The translations under genes and the position numbers were made by a program. Of a DNA stretch of 64,000 bases, positions 33,098-42,373 are shown in pieces (positions within the stretch are counted from its first letter, which is position 1; every line of letters begins with the position of its first letter). The notes beneath the pieces were generated by a model that saw nothing but the letters and a program-made list of their open reading frames with translations, did not search any database and was not told the DNA's origin. This DNA is from Acidimicrobiales bacterium (lineage in GTDB: Bacteria > Actinomycetota > Acidimicrobiia > Acidimicrobiales > MedAcidi-G1), in NCBI GenBank assembly GCA_029245675.1, contig JAQWOV010000026.1, positions 1 through 64,000 on the forward strand, given 5' to 3'.

Positions 33098-35541
33098 AGA
33101 TGAACTTGGCTACTATCTGGATCATAGAAAGGACGGAACGAAGCAGTTGCAGGAAATCTTTTTCCGTTTATTTCAATTTCAAAGGAACCATCTAGCACTT
33201 GGTTACGAGGAACATCGCGTTCATGAGAAACATAACCCATTCCTAAAGCTGTACCTATCGTGTGTCCGTACATTCCAGATGTGATTCTTCCAACAATGAT
33301 TCCATCTTTATAGACAGGTTCATTGTGGTAAAGCAAAGGCTCAGAGTCGTCAACACGAAACTGGACTAACCGACGAGTAATTCCAGATTCTTGTAGAGAA
33401 AGCAAGGCTTCTCTGCCAATGAAACCGCCTGGCTTATCCCAGGCAACACCCCAAGAGAGTCCTGCTTCTAGAGGAGTGTCTTCATCGCATATATCATCTC
33501 CCCAGTGTCGGTATGCCTTTTCCATCCGTAAAGAATTCATTGCGTGCATACCTGCCAATTTTAATCCTTTAGGTGAACCTGATTCCCAAAGTCGATCAAA
33601 TGCACCCGCCGCGAACTCAGTCGGTAAATAAACTTCCCAACCTAACTCTCCCATGTATGTTCGGCGGACAGCGATAGCTCGTGCATATCCAAAGTCAATT
33701 TCTTGAAGAGTCCCGAATGGAAAAGCTTCGTTTGAGAGATCAGCATCAGTCAGTGGAGACAGCACGGAGCGCGCTTGTGGGCCAAATATTCCTAAAGTTG
33801 CCCAACCAGAAGTCACGTCAGTTACAACAACTCTTGATCCTTCAGGAACATTCCTAAGGATCCAATCAGCATCTTTTAACTGAGTTGTATAAGCAGTAAC
33901 GACCAGAAATGCTTCTTCGTTTAGTCGGTTAACGGTTAAGTCAGCTTCAATTCCGCCTCGTTCATTAAGCCAAGTTGTGTATACGGAAGTTCCAGGGGCA
34001 ACGTCAATATTCGCTGAAGAAATCTTGTTAAGAACAGTTGCCGCATCAGGTCCTTGTACCAAGATCTTCGCTAACGAAGTTTGATCAAATAGTGCAGCAC
34101 CCTCTCGGCAAGCCTGATGTTCCGCTGCTGAATGTTCAAACCAATTTTGCCGGCCATAGGTGTATTCATATATTGGTTCAACTCCTTCGGGAGCAAACCA
34201 ATTCGGTCTTTCCCAGCCACCGTTTTCTCCATGGCATGCACCAAGATTTACCAGGCGGTCATAAAAAGGGGAACGACGAACACCTCGAGCAGTTTCTACT
34301 TGTCTAAAAGGCCAATGCATCGCATATAACAAACCAAGCGATTCAATTGAACGGTCATGCAAATACCGTCGGTTTGTTTGAAATGGTTGAGCGCGTCGAA
34401 TATCAACATCCCATAAATCCATAGGTGGCCGACCATCAACGATCCATTCTGCTAAAACTTTTCCTGCGCCACCTGCAGATTGGATACCGACAGAATTAAA
34501 TCCTGCAGCAACAAAATGATTATCAAGTTCAGGAGTGGGGCCAAGCAAATATCTATCATCAGGGGTGAAGGCTTCTGGTCCATTAAAAAATAGACGGATA
34601 CCAATTTCATTAAGAAGAGGTATTCGTTCACAAGCTCGTTCATACACCGGCGCTAAGTGATCCCAATCTTCATCAAGTTGCATAAATGGACGATCATGAG
34701 GGAGCCCTTCTGCGCCGAACGGTTTAGCAATAGGTTCAAAAGCTCCAACAAGTAATCGACCAGCATCTTCTTTTACATAAATACAGTTATCTGTGTCACG
34801 AAGAACTGGAAGACCTGACGGCAGATCAGGAACAGGTTCAGTAACAAGATAAAAATGTTCACACGCATGAAGGGGAATATTTACCCCAACATCTCTACCG
34901 AGTTGATGAGACCACATTCCCGCAGCGGTAACAACGTATTCGGCTTCAATTGGACCAAGATCAGTATCAACTCCTGTAGCCCTTCCATTTGAAGTTTGAA
35001 TAGCTTTTACAGAAATTCCTTCAATAACTTTCGCACCGTTTTTTTTCGCCACAGCAGCTAACGCCATGGTTGTATCTACCGGTGAGGCTTGACCATCACT
35101 AGGTATCCAAACTCCTCCAACAATTCCTTCAGGATTGATAAGAGGCCAACGTTCAACAAGTTCGTCTGCATTAATAACGTCAATATCTACATCAAAACAG
35201 CGTGCCATTCCTGCGCCGCGGACCAACTCTTCTAGTCTTTCAGAATTGTCAGCAACACTGAGAGAACCGACTTTTTTAAACCCAGTTGGATGACCCATAT
35301 CATGTTCAAGGCGATGATAAAGATCTGCACTATAGGCGGCAAGGCGGGTCATGTTGTGCGTTGCTCTAAGTTGTCCAACTAAACCTGCAGCATGCCATGT
35401 GGTTCCACTAGTTAAAGTGTGGCGTTCTAAAAGAACTACATCGGTCCAACCTAATTCAGTGAGGTGGTATGCAATACTGGCACCAACAATCCCTCCACCA
35501 ATAATGACTACTTGTGCCCGTTCTGGAATATTTTTCGTCAT
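33094..35541 (-). CDS. Dimethylglycine/sarcosine dehydrogenase-like FAD and folate enzyme
   Basis: An 815-residue fusion. The N-terminal half is a D-amino-acid-oxidase-type FAD domain (VVIIGGGIVGASIAYHL near residue 12, then SGTTWHAAG, the usual flavin-attachment neighbourhood). The C-terminal half is a GcvT-like aminomethyltransferase domain (FDQTSLAKILVQGPDA onward, ending with the GcvT C-terminal barrel). Such enzymes oxidatively demethylate dimethylglycine, sarcosine or related N-methyl compounds and pass the one-carbon unit to tetrahydrofolate. The ATG at 35541 is preferred over an upstream TTG. No partner subunits are adjacent, so it is probably a stand-alone catabolic enzyme for methylated amines. 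Confidence 0.85.
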   Translation of the reverse strand: MTKNIPERAQVVIIGGGIVGASIAYHLTELGWTDVVLLERHTLTSGTTWHAAGLVGQLRATHNMTRLAAYSADLYHRLEHDMGHPTGFKKVGSLSVADNSERLEELVRGAGMARCFDVDIDVINADELVERWPLINPEGIVGGVWIPSDGQASPVDTTMALAAVAKKNGAKVIEGISVKAIQTSNGRATGVDTDLGPIEAEYVVTAAGMWSHQLGRDVGVNIPLHACEHFYLVTEPVPDLPSGLPVLRDTDNCIYVKEDAGRLLVGAFEPIAKPFGAEGLPHDRPFMQLDEDWDHLAPVYERACERIPLLNEIGIRLFFNGPEAFTPDDRYLLGPTPELDNHFVAAGFNSVGIQSAGGAGKVLAEWIVDGRPPMDLWDVDIRRAQPFQTNRRYLHDRSIESLGLLYAMHWPFRQVETARGVRRSPFYDRLVNLGACHGENGGWERPNWFAPEGVEPIYEYTYGRQNWFEHSAAEHQACREGAALFDQTSLAKILVQGPDAATVLNKISSANIDVAPGTSVYTTWLNERGGIEADLTVNRLNEEAFLVVTAYTTQLKDADWILRNVPEGSRVVVTDVTSGWATLGIFGPQARSVLSPLTDADLSNEAFPFGTLQEIDFGYARAIAVRRTYMGELGWEVYLPTEFAAGAFDRLWESGSPKGLKLAGMHAMNSLRMEKAYRHWGDDICDEDTPLEAGLSWGVAWDKPGGFIGREALLSLQESGITRRLVQFRVDDSEPLLYHNEPVYKDGIIVGRITSGMYGHTIGTALGMGYVSHERDVPRNQVLDGSFEIEINGKRFPATASFRPFYDPDSSQVHL

Positions 35542-35719
35542 AAACAATTCTCTTTATATTTTTAAAATCCCAGTTATTACCATCAACTTTGCAGTTAGGT
35601 AATGACGGAAGTACGTTACTCCCTTAAACAAAAACCAGCGTGGTCGCGTCTAATTTCTTAAGATTAGTAACAAAACACTCTTAACATAAGCAATAAGATT
35701 CGAAATTAGAAAAAATCAA

Positions 35720-36601
35720 ATGGATGACATACTCCTTCAGTGGCAAGAAAAAGCGAAAACAAGACCAGCGCGTATAGTGCTTGCTGATCTTGGCGACCCA
35801 AGGGCAGATGAAGCAGCTCAATACTTAATTGAAGAATCAATAGTCCACATAATTGAACCAGTAATTGATTCTAAAAATGTTCTTGCTCAAACAGCTATAG
35901 ATAATGGCTTTGATCCGTCTGACCCACTAATTGCAGCGGCTTTACTTGTGAAAAGTGGGAAAGCAGATGCAGGAGTTGCCGGTGCGACTCGGTCTACTGG
36001 TGAAGTATTGAAGACAGGTTTCCAAATACTAGGAGTATCACCAGAAGTAGAAGTAGTGAGCAGTTCTTTTCTCATGGTTCTCCCAAATGGAACCAACCTT
36101 GCTTATGGAGACTGTGCTGTCCTCCCTGAACCAAACGCAGAACAACTTTGTTCTATAGCGATCTCTACTGCGTCCACGTATAAGACGCTGACAGGAGAAG
36201 AACCGCGAGTCGCGATGCTTTCTTTTTCTACACATGGCAGTGCCAACCACCCGAAGGTCATCAAAGTTAGAGATGCGGTAAGCCTTATTAGGGAATGTGA
36301 CCCAAAACTCCTTGTTGATGGAGAATTACAATTTGACGCCGCTTGGGTGCCAGAAATAGCTGCGAGTAAAGCCCCAGATTCTTCGTTAGAAGGTAATGCA
36401 AATGTATTTATTTTTCCAGATCTGGACTCAGCAAATATTGCTTATAAAATAACAGAACGGTTAGCAGGAGCAAGAGCTATAGGTCCACTGCTTCAAGGGT
36501 TAGATGGAATTTTTCATGATCTATCACGTGGATGTTCCACTCAGGACATCGTAGATTTAGCTGTTATCTCTGCGCTCCAATCCATGAAACATATGAGTTA
36601 A
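35720..36601 (+). CDS. Phosphate acetyl/butyryl-transferase-family protein
   Basis: A 293-residue protein matching the catalytic domain of phosphotransacetylase: RIVLADLGDPRADEAAQYL at the N-terminus, VKSGKADAGVAGATRSTGEVL, VAMLSFSTHGSANHPKV and DGELQFDAAWVPEIAASKAP. It interconverts an acyl-CoA and acyl phosphate. It lacks the N-terminal regulatory domains of the long Pta form. No acetate or butyrate kinase is in the window. It is divergent from the dehydrogenase gene and followed after 3 bp by a transporter gene. Confidence 0.85.
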   Translation: MDDILLQWQEKAKTRPARIVLADLGDPRADEAAQYLIEESIVHIIEPVIDSKNVLAQTAIDNGFDPSDPLIAAALLVKSGKADAGVAGATRSTGEVLKTGFQILGVSPEVEVVSSSFLMVLPNGTNLAYGDCAVLPEPNAEQLCSIAISTASTYKTLTGEEPRVAMLSFSTHGSANHPKVIKVRDAVSLIRECDPKLLVDGELQFDAAWVPEIAASKAPDSSLEGNANVFIFPDLDSANIAYKITERLAGARAIGPLLQGLDGIFHDLSRGCSTQDIVDLAVISALQSMKHMS

Positions 36602-36604
36602 TTA

Positions 36605-37402
36605 ATGGCATTCACTGCAGTCGTTGTTGTACTTATCTCCACAATTCTTCATGCTTTGTGGAATGCACAAATACATAAAATGGACAATCCAGATATTGTC
36701 ATCACTCTTAGTTACTTAATGTTTGGATTAGCTTGTTTTCCGATTGCCATCTTGGATCCACCCACTGAAGTAATTAAATTTCTTATCCCATCGGCAGCTG
36801 CTCAAGCTATATACATGTGGATGCTTGGTACGGCTTATCGCGAAGGAAGTCTTGGAGTTGCATACCCAATCTCTCGAGGAACTGCACCACTTCTCATTGG
36901 GGCTGGAGGATGGATTTTTTTAAACGAAGTTCCTTCAATACTTACCGGAGTAGGTCTTTTGGCATTAGTTGTAGGACTTCTTACGCTTGCTGGGCTAGGA
37001 CAAAAAATAGGTGAAAAAAAATCAGTACTTACAGCTCTTATCAGTGGTTTTGCAACTGTCGGATACTCTTTAATTGATGCGGGTGCTGTTGATCAAACAA
37101 ACCCTCTTGGATACTTTTCGATAGTCGCAATTATTAGTTCAACGACTGTTATAAGTTGTCGTCGCATATCACTAGTAAATATTCGTCAAGCAATCCCCTC
37201 CGGAATGTTAATCGGAGCCCTCCAGGGAGGATCCTATGTTTTAATTCTTTTAGCATTTAGATGGGCTCAAGCCGGTCAAGTAGCGGGATTACGGCAACTT
37301 TCAATTCCTCTTGGAGTGCTTTTAGCAGGTGAAGCGCTTGGAAAAAGATCCTGGTGGGGAGTTGGGCTTGTAGCAGCAGGAGCAGCATTAGTTGTTTGGT
37401 AA
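36605..37402 (+). CDS. EamA/DMT-family membrane transporter
   Basis: A 265-residue protein with about ten short membrane segments and the two-fold EamA layout. The YPISRGTAPLLIGAGGWIFLNE stretch closes the first half, and LRQLSIPLGVLLAGEALG with a terminal Gly/Ala-rich helix closes the second. Such drug/metabolite transporters export or import small metabolites; the substrate is unknown. It is probably co-transcribed with the phosphate acyltransferase 3 bp upstream, so a link to overflow metabolites is possible but unproven. Confidence 0.8.
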   Translation: MAFTAVVVVLISTILHALWNAQIHKMDNPDIVITLSYLMFGLACFPIAILDPPTEVIKFLIPSAAAQAIYMWMLGTAYREGSLGVAYPISRGTAPLLIGAGGWIFLNEVPSILTGVGLLALVVGLLTLAGLGQKIGEKKSVLTALISGFATVGYSLIDAGAVDQTNPLGYFSIVAIISSTTVISCRRISLVNIRQAIPSGMLIGALQGGSYVLILLAFRWAQAGQVAGLRQLSIPLGVLLAGEALGKRSWWGVGLVAAGAALVVW

Positions 37403-37408
37403 CTATTT

Positions 37409-38464
37409 TTAGCCAATTTGAATTGTAAGAAATGTTCCAACGCCGGCAAGAACAAGAACTGTAATCCACGCTATGAACCCCACGCGTAGCGGTTTACTGC
37501 CAAGGTCCTTAATAGATCTGAGGCGTATGCCAGAACCTAGGCCGAACATTGCTGCAGTAATTAAAAAAGTTCTGACTGCATCTATTGAATCAAGAAAACC
37601 CTTTGAGAAAATATTGGCAGATCCCATCGCAGCAGCAACAACAAACCCAATAATAAAAATTGGTATAGGAAAACGTTTTTGTTGATCACTTTGTATTCCT
37701 TGTTGCTTCATGAAAGAAATCATTAAAAGCATTGGTGCTAACAACAAAATGCGACCCATCTTGATAACCATTGCTGAATTTAAAGAGCTTTCACTGATAG
37801 CTGATGCAGCCGCTACTACTTGGCTTGTGTCATGAACAGATAAACCAATCCACCACCCCAAAGTATTCATTTCAATATCAAAGATGAGGTGAAGAATTGA
37901 AAAGAAAAGAATTGAAATAGAACCAAAAATTGTTATAAGCCCGACTGCGTAACCGATCTCTTCATCGTCAGCTCCACTCAATGGTTTCACAGCAGCAATG
38001 GCAGATATGCCGCATATGGGAAAACCCGCAGCCAACAAAAGAGTTAATGGTTTAGAGATAGATACCTTTTCTCCTATCCATCTGATTAGGAAAAAAGAAA
38101 TAAATACAACGGAGATGATTACTAAAACCCCACTTAAGCTTCCTATCTCTAAAATTTCTGAAAAAGTAAGTCGGAATCCAATTAAGGCAACTCCAATTTT
38201 TAACAATTGGCTAGAAGCAAAACTTAAAGATGGTTTTGCCCATGAACTGTCAAGACCAATGTTGGCAAGAAATATTCCACATAAAAGAGCAACTACAGGG
38301 GGAGAAAGAGAATCATTTAGAATTCCTAAACGAATAACTTGTTTAGCAAAGATGCTTACACCGACTACTAGCAACAATCCATAAAAGTTATTTCGAACCC
38401 ATTTCCAAATGTCGTAAAAAAAGAGTCGTACCGACTTTTCAGAGATTTTGAATAGAGAATTCAA
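37409..38464 (-). CDS. YeiH-family (UPF0324) putative membrane transporter
   Basis: A 351-residue protein with about ten membrane segments. Family signatures seen: LLCGIFLAN, KIGVALIGFRLTFSEI, GFPICGISAIAAVKPLSGADDEEIGYAV and WIGLSVHDTSQVVAA. Members are annotated as putative sulfate or sulfur-compound exporters, with little direct proof. The TTG start at 38464 is supported by AGGTG five bases upstream. It is convergent with the EamA gene, 6 bp away. Confidence 0.85.
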   Translation of the reverse strand: MNSLFKISEKSVRLFFYDIWKWVRNNFYGLLLVVGVSIFAKQVIRLGILNDSLSPPVVALLCGIFLANIGLDSSWAKPSLSFASSQLLKIGVALIGFRLTFSEILEIGSLSGVLVIISVVFISFFLIRWIGEKVSISKPLTLLLAAGFPICGISAIAAVKPLSGADDEEIGYAVGLITIFGSISILFFSILHLIFDIEMNTLGWWIGLSVHDTSQVVAAASAISESSLNSAMVIKMGRILLLAPMLLMISFMKQQGIQSDQQKRFPIPIFIIGFVVAAAMGSANIFSKGFLDSIDAVRTFLITAAMFGLGSGIRLRSIKDLGSKPLRVGFIAWITVLVLAGVGTFLTIQIG

Positions 38465-38531
38465 TAGTTCACCTAGTTATTAAACAAAGTCGGTATAGAC
38501 CGTGGGTAATCTCGTCATAAATAATTTTAAA

Positions 38532-38621
38532 TGGCGGAAGGTATGGGATTTGAACCCATGGTGACCCGGAGGCCACAACGACTTTCGAGGCCGCCCCATT
38601 CGTCCGCTCTGGCAACCTTCC
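38532..38621 (-). tRNA. tRNA-Ser (anticodon CGA)
   Basis: On the minus strand GGAAGGT pairs with ACCTTCC, followed by discriminator G and an encoded CCA. The anticodon arm GCGGC-CTCGAAA-GTCGT gives CGA, and a long variable arm (GTGGCCTCCGGGTCAC) is present, as in class II serine tRNAs. It lies on the opposite strand to, and shares its acceptor stem with, the tRNA-Ser(GGA) at 39320. Confidence 0.95.
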
Positions 38622-38657
38622 ATAAATGAGGTTAACCAGCAGCACAGTTTTGACCAC

Positions 38658-39104
38658 CTATCTATGCCGAGAGAAAAATTTTGCTAGTAGATCTGCGCTT
38701 TCTTCCGAAAGTAAACCGCCTACTACAGGAAACTCATAGTTAAGTCGTGGGTCGGCACCAACATGTAATAAAGAACCTAGAGCTCCGGCGTCCATACTCG
38801 GAGCCCCATATACAACTTTGCCGATACGAGCTGCCCAAGCTGCTCCTGCGCACATCGGGCAGGGTTCAAGAGTTACAAATAAAGTTGCATCAGTGAGCCG
38901 CCAATCACCAATGACCTTTGATGCGTCTTGAAGCGCCAGGATCTCTGCATGAGATGTTGGGTCATGATCAGATTCTCTTTGGTTGTGTCTTCTGGCAATT
39001 ATTTCACCGTTAACTACAACTACAGCCCCTACAGGAACTTCTCCTTTAGAGGCCGCTATTTGAGCTTCTTCAAGAGCGGCGTGCATTATTTCTATATCAT
39101 CCAC
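38658..39104 (-). CDS. tadA: tRNA-specific adenosine deaminase
   Basis: A 148-residue zinc deaminase with HAE (in PTSHAEILAL) and PCPMC (in TLEPCPMCAGA), the active-site set that converts adenosine 34 to inosine in tRNA-Arg(ACG). That tRNA is the same species whose 3' fragment lies at 741-785. The start is GTG at 39104. The order tadA, SRP RNA, tRNA-Ser, dnaX, recR is common in actinobacteria and supports the call. Confidence 0.93.
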   Translation of the reverse strand: MDDIEIMHAALEEAQIAASKGEVPVGAVVVVNGEIIARRHNQRESDHDPTSHAEILALQDASKVIGDWRLTDATLFVTLEPCPMCAGAAWAARIGKVVYGAPSMDAGALGSLLHVGADPRLNYEFPVVGGLLSEESADLLAKFFSRHR

Positions 39105-39152
39105 ACTCTGACAATACGTTAATTTGACTTAAATTCCTGTTCTCGAGCGTGA

Positions 39153-39254
39153 CGGCCAGGCGATCTGCGGCACTCTAAAGGTTCCGCTGAGAGCTGCTGC
39201 CTTCCGACCCTGACTCGGTTCACGGGCTTCAGTCGCACAGGACCCAGCCGCCAC
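39153..39254 (-). ncRNA. ffs: Signal recognition particle RNA (bacterial small type)
   Basis: The minus strand carries the conserved domain IV tip GTCAGGGTCGGAAGGCAGCAG: a GGAA tetraloop closed by a short stem, with the asymmetric and symmetric internal loops that bind Ffh. Flanking segments (GGGTCCTGTGCG and CGCAGATCGCCTGG) can pair into the long rod. The ends are estimated to within about 10 bases. It lies between tadA and dnaX, where actinobacterial ffs is often found. Confidence 0.88.
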
Positions 39255-39319
39255 ACTCCAAAACAGGTCTTGAATAACGATACCCTTGAACGCTAGTTCT
39301 TATCTACAGATAAAAAATC

Positions 39320-39409
39320 GGAAGGTTGCCTGAGCGGCCGAAAGGGATGCCTTGGAAAGGCATTGTGGCTTCATTGTCACCATGGGTTCGAATCCCATAC
39401 CTTCCTCCA
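39320..39409 (+). tRNA. tRNA-Ser (anticodon GGA)
   Basis: GGAAGGT pairs with ACCTTCC, and CCA is encoded at 39407-39409. The anticodon arm ATGCC-TTGGAAA-GGCAT gives GGA, and a long variable arm is present. The discriminator base is T (39406), where serine tRNAs, including the CGA copy at 38532, usually have G. Confidence 0.95.
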
Positions 39410-39472
39410 AAACTAAAAGAGTTTGACTACGGGTTAAATGATCTTTGACATGAGGACTATGGTGAGTGATGT

Positions 39473-41131
39473 ATGCAGTACACATCGCTTTACCGAAGGT
39501 ATCGGCCGCGGCGTTTTTCTGAAATTCGCGGGCAAGACCATGTTGTAGCAGCTTTACGTAATGCTGTTAAAGAAGACCGTGTCCATCACGCTTACCTGCT
39601 TAGTGGTCCAAGGGGAACAGGGAAAACGACTGCTGCCCGTATTTTGGCAAAGGTGCTTAATTGTGACAAGCCACTTGAAGGGGAACCATGTTGCGTATGT
39701 GATTCTTGCTTAGCAATTGATGCAGGTAATTCATTCGATCTTCATGAGTTAGATGCAGCGTCAAACAACAAAGTTGATGACATGCGCGACCTTCTTGGAA
39801 AAGTAGCTTTAGGGACACCTGGCAGAACCAAGGTTTACCTACTTGACGAAGTTCATATGCTCACTTCAGGAGCGGAAAACGCTTTACTAAAAACTCTTGA
39901 AGAGCCGCCAGATCACGTAATTTTTATTCTTGCAACCACTGAACCCCATAAGGTTGTTGAAACTATACGGAGTCGCTCGCAGCATCTTGAATTAAAACTT
40001 CTTTCGAAAGAAGATTTGGAGTCTCTTGTTGATGACGTTGTCAATGATGCTGAATTGAATGTTGATGCAGACGGAAAGATACATGCTGTACGTTCTGGTC
40101 GTGGGTCGGCTCGAGACACTCTTTCAGCTTTAGACAGGGTTGTTTCTGGTGGGATTATTAGTGACGATGAAACTGTTCACAATCTTCTTTCTGCTCTTGC
40201 TGAAAAGAATTCTTCTAAAGCTTTAGGAGCGGTAAGCGAAGGAATTTCCAGAGGTCGTGAACCTCGAGTAATAGCTGAAGAATTACTTGGAGCGCTGAGG
40301 ACAGCATTTCTTCTAAAAATGGGAGTTCCATCAGAGGAAATTGGAGAAGAAGGGATAAATCATTCGCTTTCGTTTTCTGATCAAGTTACTCCGGGGTTAA
40401 TTACTAAAGCTCTTGAAGTCATTGGGGTTGCTCTTGTTGATATGCGGCGTGCTCCTGACCCACGAGTAGATTTAGAAGTCGCTTTGGTTCGTTTAACCCG
40501 TGAAGAAGTTCAACAAAGCAATGAATTAATTGAAGCCTTGACTGCAAGAGTAGAAGAACTTGAACGGCAACTTTCTTCTATATCGGCAGCATCTTCTGCG
40601 CCTATTAAACCTAGTTCCAAAGCTAAAGAAATTTTAAGTAAAACAAATAAAACGCCCCCTCCTCAAAAGGTTCAAGAGGAAAATAGTTCTCCTCCTGATG
40701 AAAGCCCACCTCAAGAAAAACAAGTAAAAACCCCGGGATCTGATGAGTTACCAGAACTAAATAACGTTGTGGCTGCATGGAAAAGTATTATTCAAACCAT
40801 GTCAAAACGGGCGCGGTCTCGTTTGGCTGCTTCGCAGATAATTGAAATAGTTGGCAGTGAGGTTGTCCTCGGTTTACCTAATGAGCCACACCTCCAACGG
40901 TGTTTGGACTTATCGGAAGAAGTAAAAGCAGCATTATCAAATCATTTTTCAACTCCTTTACAACTTCGCTTAACTGTTGTCTCCTCAAGTTCAGACTCTC
41001 CAAAACCAAAACCGAAGAAGGAAAATTTAGAAGTTGATACGACTGGTTCCATTTCTGCAGACACTTTTGAAGGATCTGCGACTGATCAAGTAATTAAAGC
41101 ATTCCCTGGCGCAGAAATAATAGATAATTAG
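39473..41131 (+). CDS. dnaX: DNA polymerase III subunits gamma and tau
   Basis: A 552-residue clamp-loader ATPase beginning [22 protein letters not shown]. It has Walker [14 protein letters not shown], a four-Cys zinc module ([16 protein letters not shown]), Walker B LLDEVHML, and the sensor [12 protein letters not shown] Pro/Lys-rich hinge (about 375-425) leads to a tau-type C-terminal domain. I looked for an A-AAA-AAG slippery site that would give a short gamma form and saw none. It is 2 bp upstream of recR. Confidence 0.95.
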   Translation: MQYTSLYRRYRPRRFSEIRGQDHVVAALRNAVKEDRVHHAYLLSGPRGTGKTTAARILAKVLNCDKPLEGEPCCVCDSCLAIDAGNSFDLHELDAASNNKVDDMRDLLGKVALGTPGRTKVYLLDEVHMLTSGAENALLKTLEEPPDHVIFILATTEPHKVVETIRSRSQHLELKLLSKEDLESLVDDVVNDAELNVDADGKIHAVRSGRGSARDTLSALDRVVSGGIISDDETVHNLLSALAEKNSSKALGAVSEGISRGREPRVIAEELLGALRTAFLLKMGVPSEEIGEEGINHSLSFSDQVTPGLITKALEVIGVALVDMRRAPDPRVDLEVALVRLTREEVQQSNELIEALTARVEELERQLSSISAASSAPIKPSSKAKEILSKTNKTPPPQKVQEENSSPPDESPPQEKQVKTPGSDELPELNNVVAAWKSIIQTMSKRARSRLAASQIIEIVGSEVVLGLPNEPHLQRCLDLSEEVKAALSNHFSTPLQLRLTVVSSSSDSPKPKPKKENLEVDTTGSISADTFEGSATDQVIKAFPGAEIIDN

Positions 41132-41133
41132 TT

Positions 41134-41751
41134 ATGTATGCCGACGCTGTTCAAGACGCGATTGACGAATTAGGGCGTTTGCCAGGGATAGGGCCGAAAT
41201 CTGCGCAACGTCTCGCGTTTCATTTGATGAAGTTACCTGCTGAAGATGTTGAGCGTTTCACTCATGCGATTTCTGAAATGAAATCTCGTATTCAGTTTTG
41301 TGCCCGATGTTTTAATATCGCCGAAGACGAAATTTGTGGAATTTGTAGTAATGCTCGTCGCGAAACCGGTTTACTTTGCGTGGTTGAAGAAGCTCGCGAC
41401 ATTGTCGCTGTGGAACGAACAGGTGAATTTCGCGGGCGCTACCACGTTTTAGGTGGAGCAATAAGTCCCATTGAAGGAATAGGGCCGGATCAACTTCATA
41501 TTTCAGAACTACTTTCACGAATTAATGATGAACAGATAGCGGAAGTAATTCTTGCAACTAATCCAAACATTGAGGGAGAAGCTACTGCAATGTACTTGGC
41601 TCGATTACTTGGCCCGCTGGGTGTAACGGTAAGTAAGGTAGCAACTGGGCTACCTGTTGGAGGAGACCTTGAATATGCTGACGAGTTGACTCTTGGAAAG
41701 GCATTAGAAAAACGTCATATTTTGGAGGAAAATAAACTTAATGAAAAATAG
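41134..41751 (+). CDS. recR: Recombination mediator protein
   Basis: A 205-residue protein with a helix-hairpin-helix ([19 protein letters not shown]), a Cys4 zinc finger ([16 protein letters not shown]) and a Toprim domain ([28 protein letters not shown]). It works with RecO/RecF in gap repair. It directly follows dnaX; the ybaB gene that commonly sits between them is missing here. A strong hairpin begins at its stop codon. Confidence 0.95.
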   Translation: MYADAVQDAIDELGRLPGIGPKSAQRLAFHLMKLPAEDVERFTHAISEMKSRIQFCARCFNIAEDEICGICSNARRETGLLCVVEEARDIVAVERTGEFRGRYHVLGGAISPIEGIGPDQLHISELLSRINDEQIAEVILATNPNIEGEATAMYLARLLGPLGVTVSKVATGLPVGGDLEYADELTLGKALEKRHILEENKLNEK

Positions 41752-41797
41752 AAAACGTCTTCGGGAACCGTTGCTGGCCAGTTCCGAAGACGTTTTC
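41751..41797 (+). terminator. Long hairpin at the end of dnaX-recR
   Basis: GAAAACGTCTTCGGGAAC and GTTCCGAAGACGTTTTC form a 17-bp stem with a single bulged base and a 12-base loop. It starts at the last base of the recR stop codon. The 3' arm ends in TTTTC, so it may act as a terminator. A second small stem (GTTGGG/CCCAAC, 41801-41821) follows at once. Confidence 0.7.
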
Positions 41798-41959
41798 TGA
41801 GTTGGGTGGAGGGGTCCCAACATGTTGCGATTATGTTACAACTTTGACAAAAAAGTAACAAGTAGTCAAATTGAATAGAGAAAAATTACAAGAAAACCTT
41901 TAAAGCAAGTGAAAATATAGAAAAGGTGCGCTTGGCGCAGCAAAATATAAGGAGCAAAG

Positions 41960-42370
41960 ATGCAGTTGGATCAGATAGACCACGTAGCAATTGCAGTGCA
42001 CGATTTAGATGCCGCAATTGAGTATTACCAGCAAGCTTTTGGTTCTGAAGTCGCTCATCGCGAAATAGTTGAAAGAGATGGTGTTGAGGAAGCACTTATT
42101 TCAGTTGGAGAGTCATACATACAACTCACCACAGGAACTCGACCAGATTCGCCTATATCAATTTTTCTTGACCGTAATGGAGAAGGAATACACCACATTG
42201 GTTACCGAGTAAAAAATTGTGCTGAAGCCATAAAGGCAGTGGTTGCTGCGGGTAGTAAGGCTATAGATCAAGTCCCACGCCCCGGATCACGTGGAACCAC
42301 TGTTGCCTTTATACATCCAAAAGGTGCATTAGGTACCCTCATAGAACTTGTTGAAGATCCGTCAGAATAA
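41960..42370 (+). CDS. mce: Methylmalonyl-CoA epimerase
   Basis: A 136-residue glyoxalase/VOC-fold protein: IDHVAIAVHDLDAAIEYY, the metal ligands in GIHHIGYRV and the final glutamate in LIELVE. Its length and these motifs match methylmalonyl-CoA epimerase, which interconverts the two methylmalonyl-CoA epimers between propionyl-CoA carboxylase and mutase. AAGGAG lies 5 bases upstream of the ATG. The pccB-like gene 0.9 kb downstream fits the same pathway; the mutase is not in the window. Confidence 0.9.
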   Translation: MQLDQIDHVAIAVHDLDAAIEYYQQAFGSEVAHREIVERDGVEEALISVGESYIQLTTGTRPDSPISIFLDRNGEGIHHIGYRVKNCAEAIKAVVAAGSKAIDQVPRPGSRGTTVAFIHPKGALGTLIELVEDPSE

Positions 42371-42373
42371 ATC

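Noticed and set aside
39473-41131. Programmed frameshift in dnaX giving a gamma form
   Set aside because: No A-AAA-AAG-type slippery run was seen in the hinge region.
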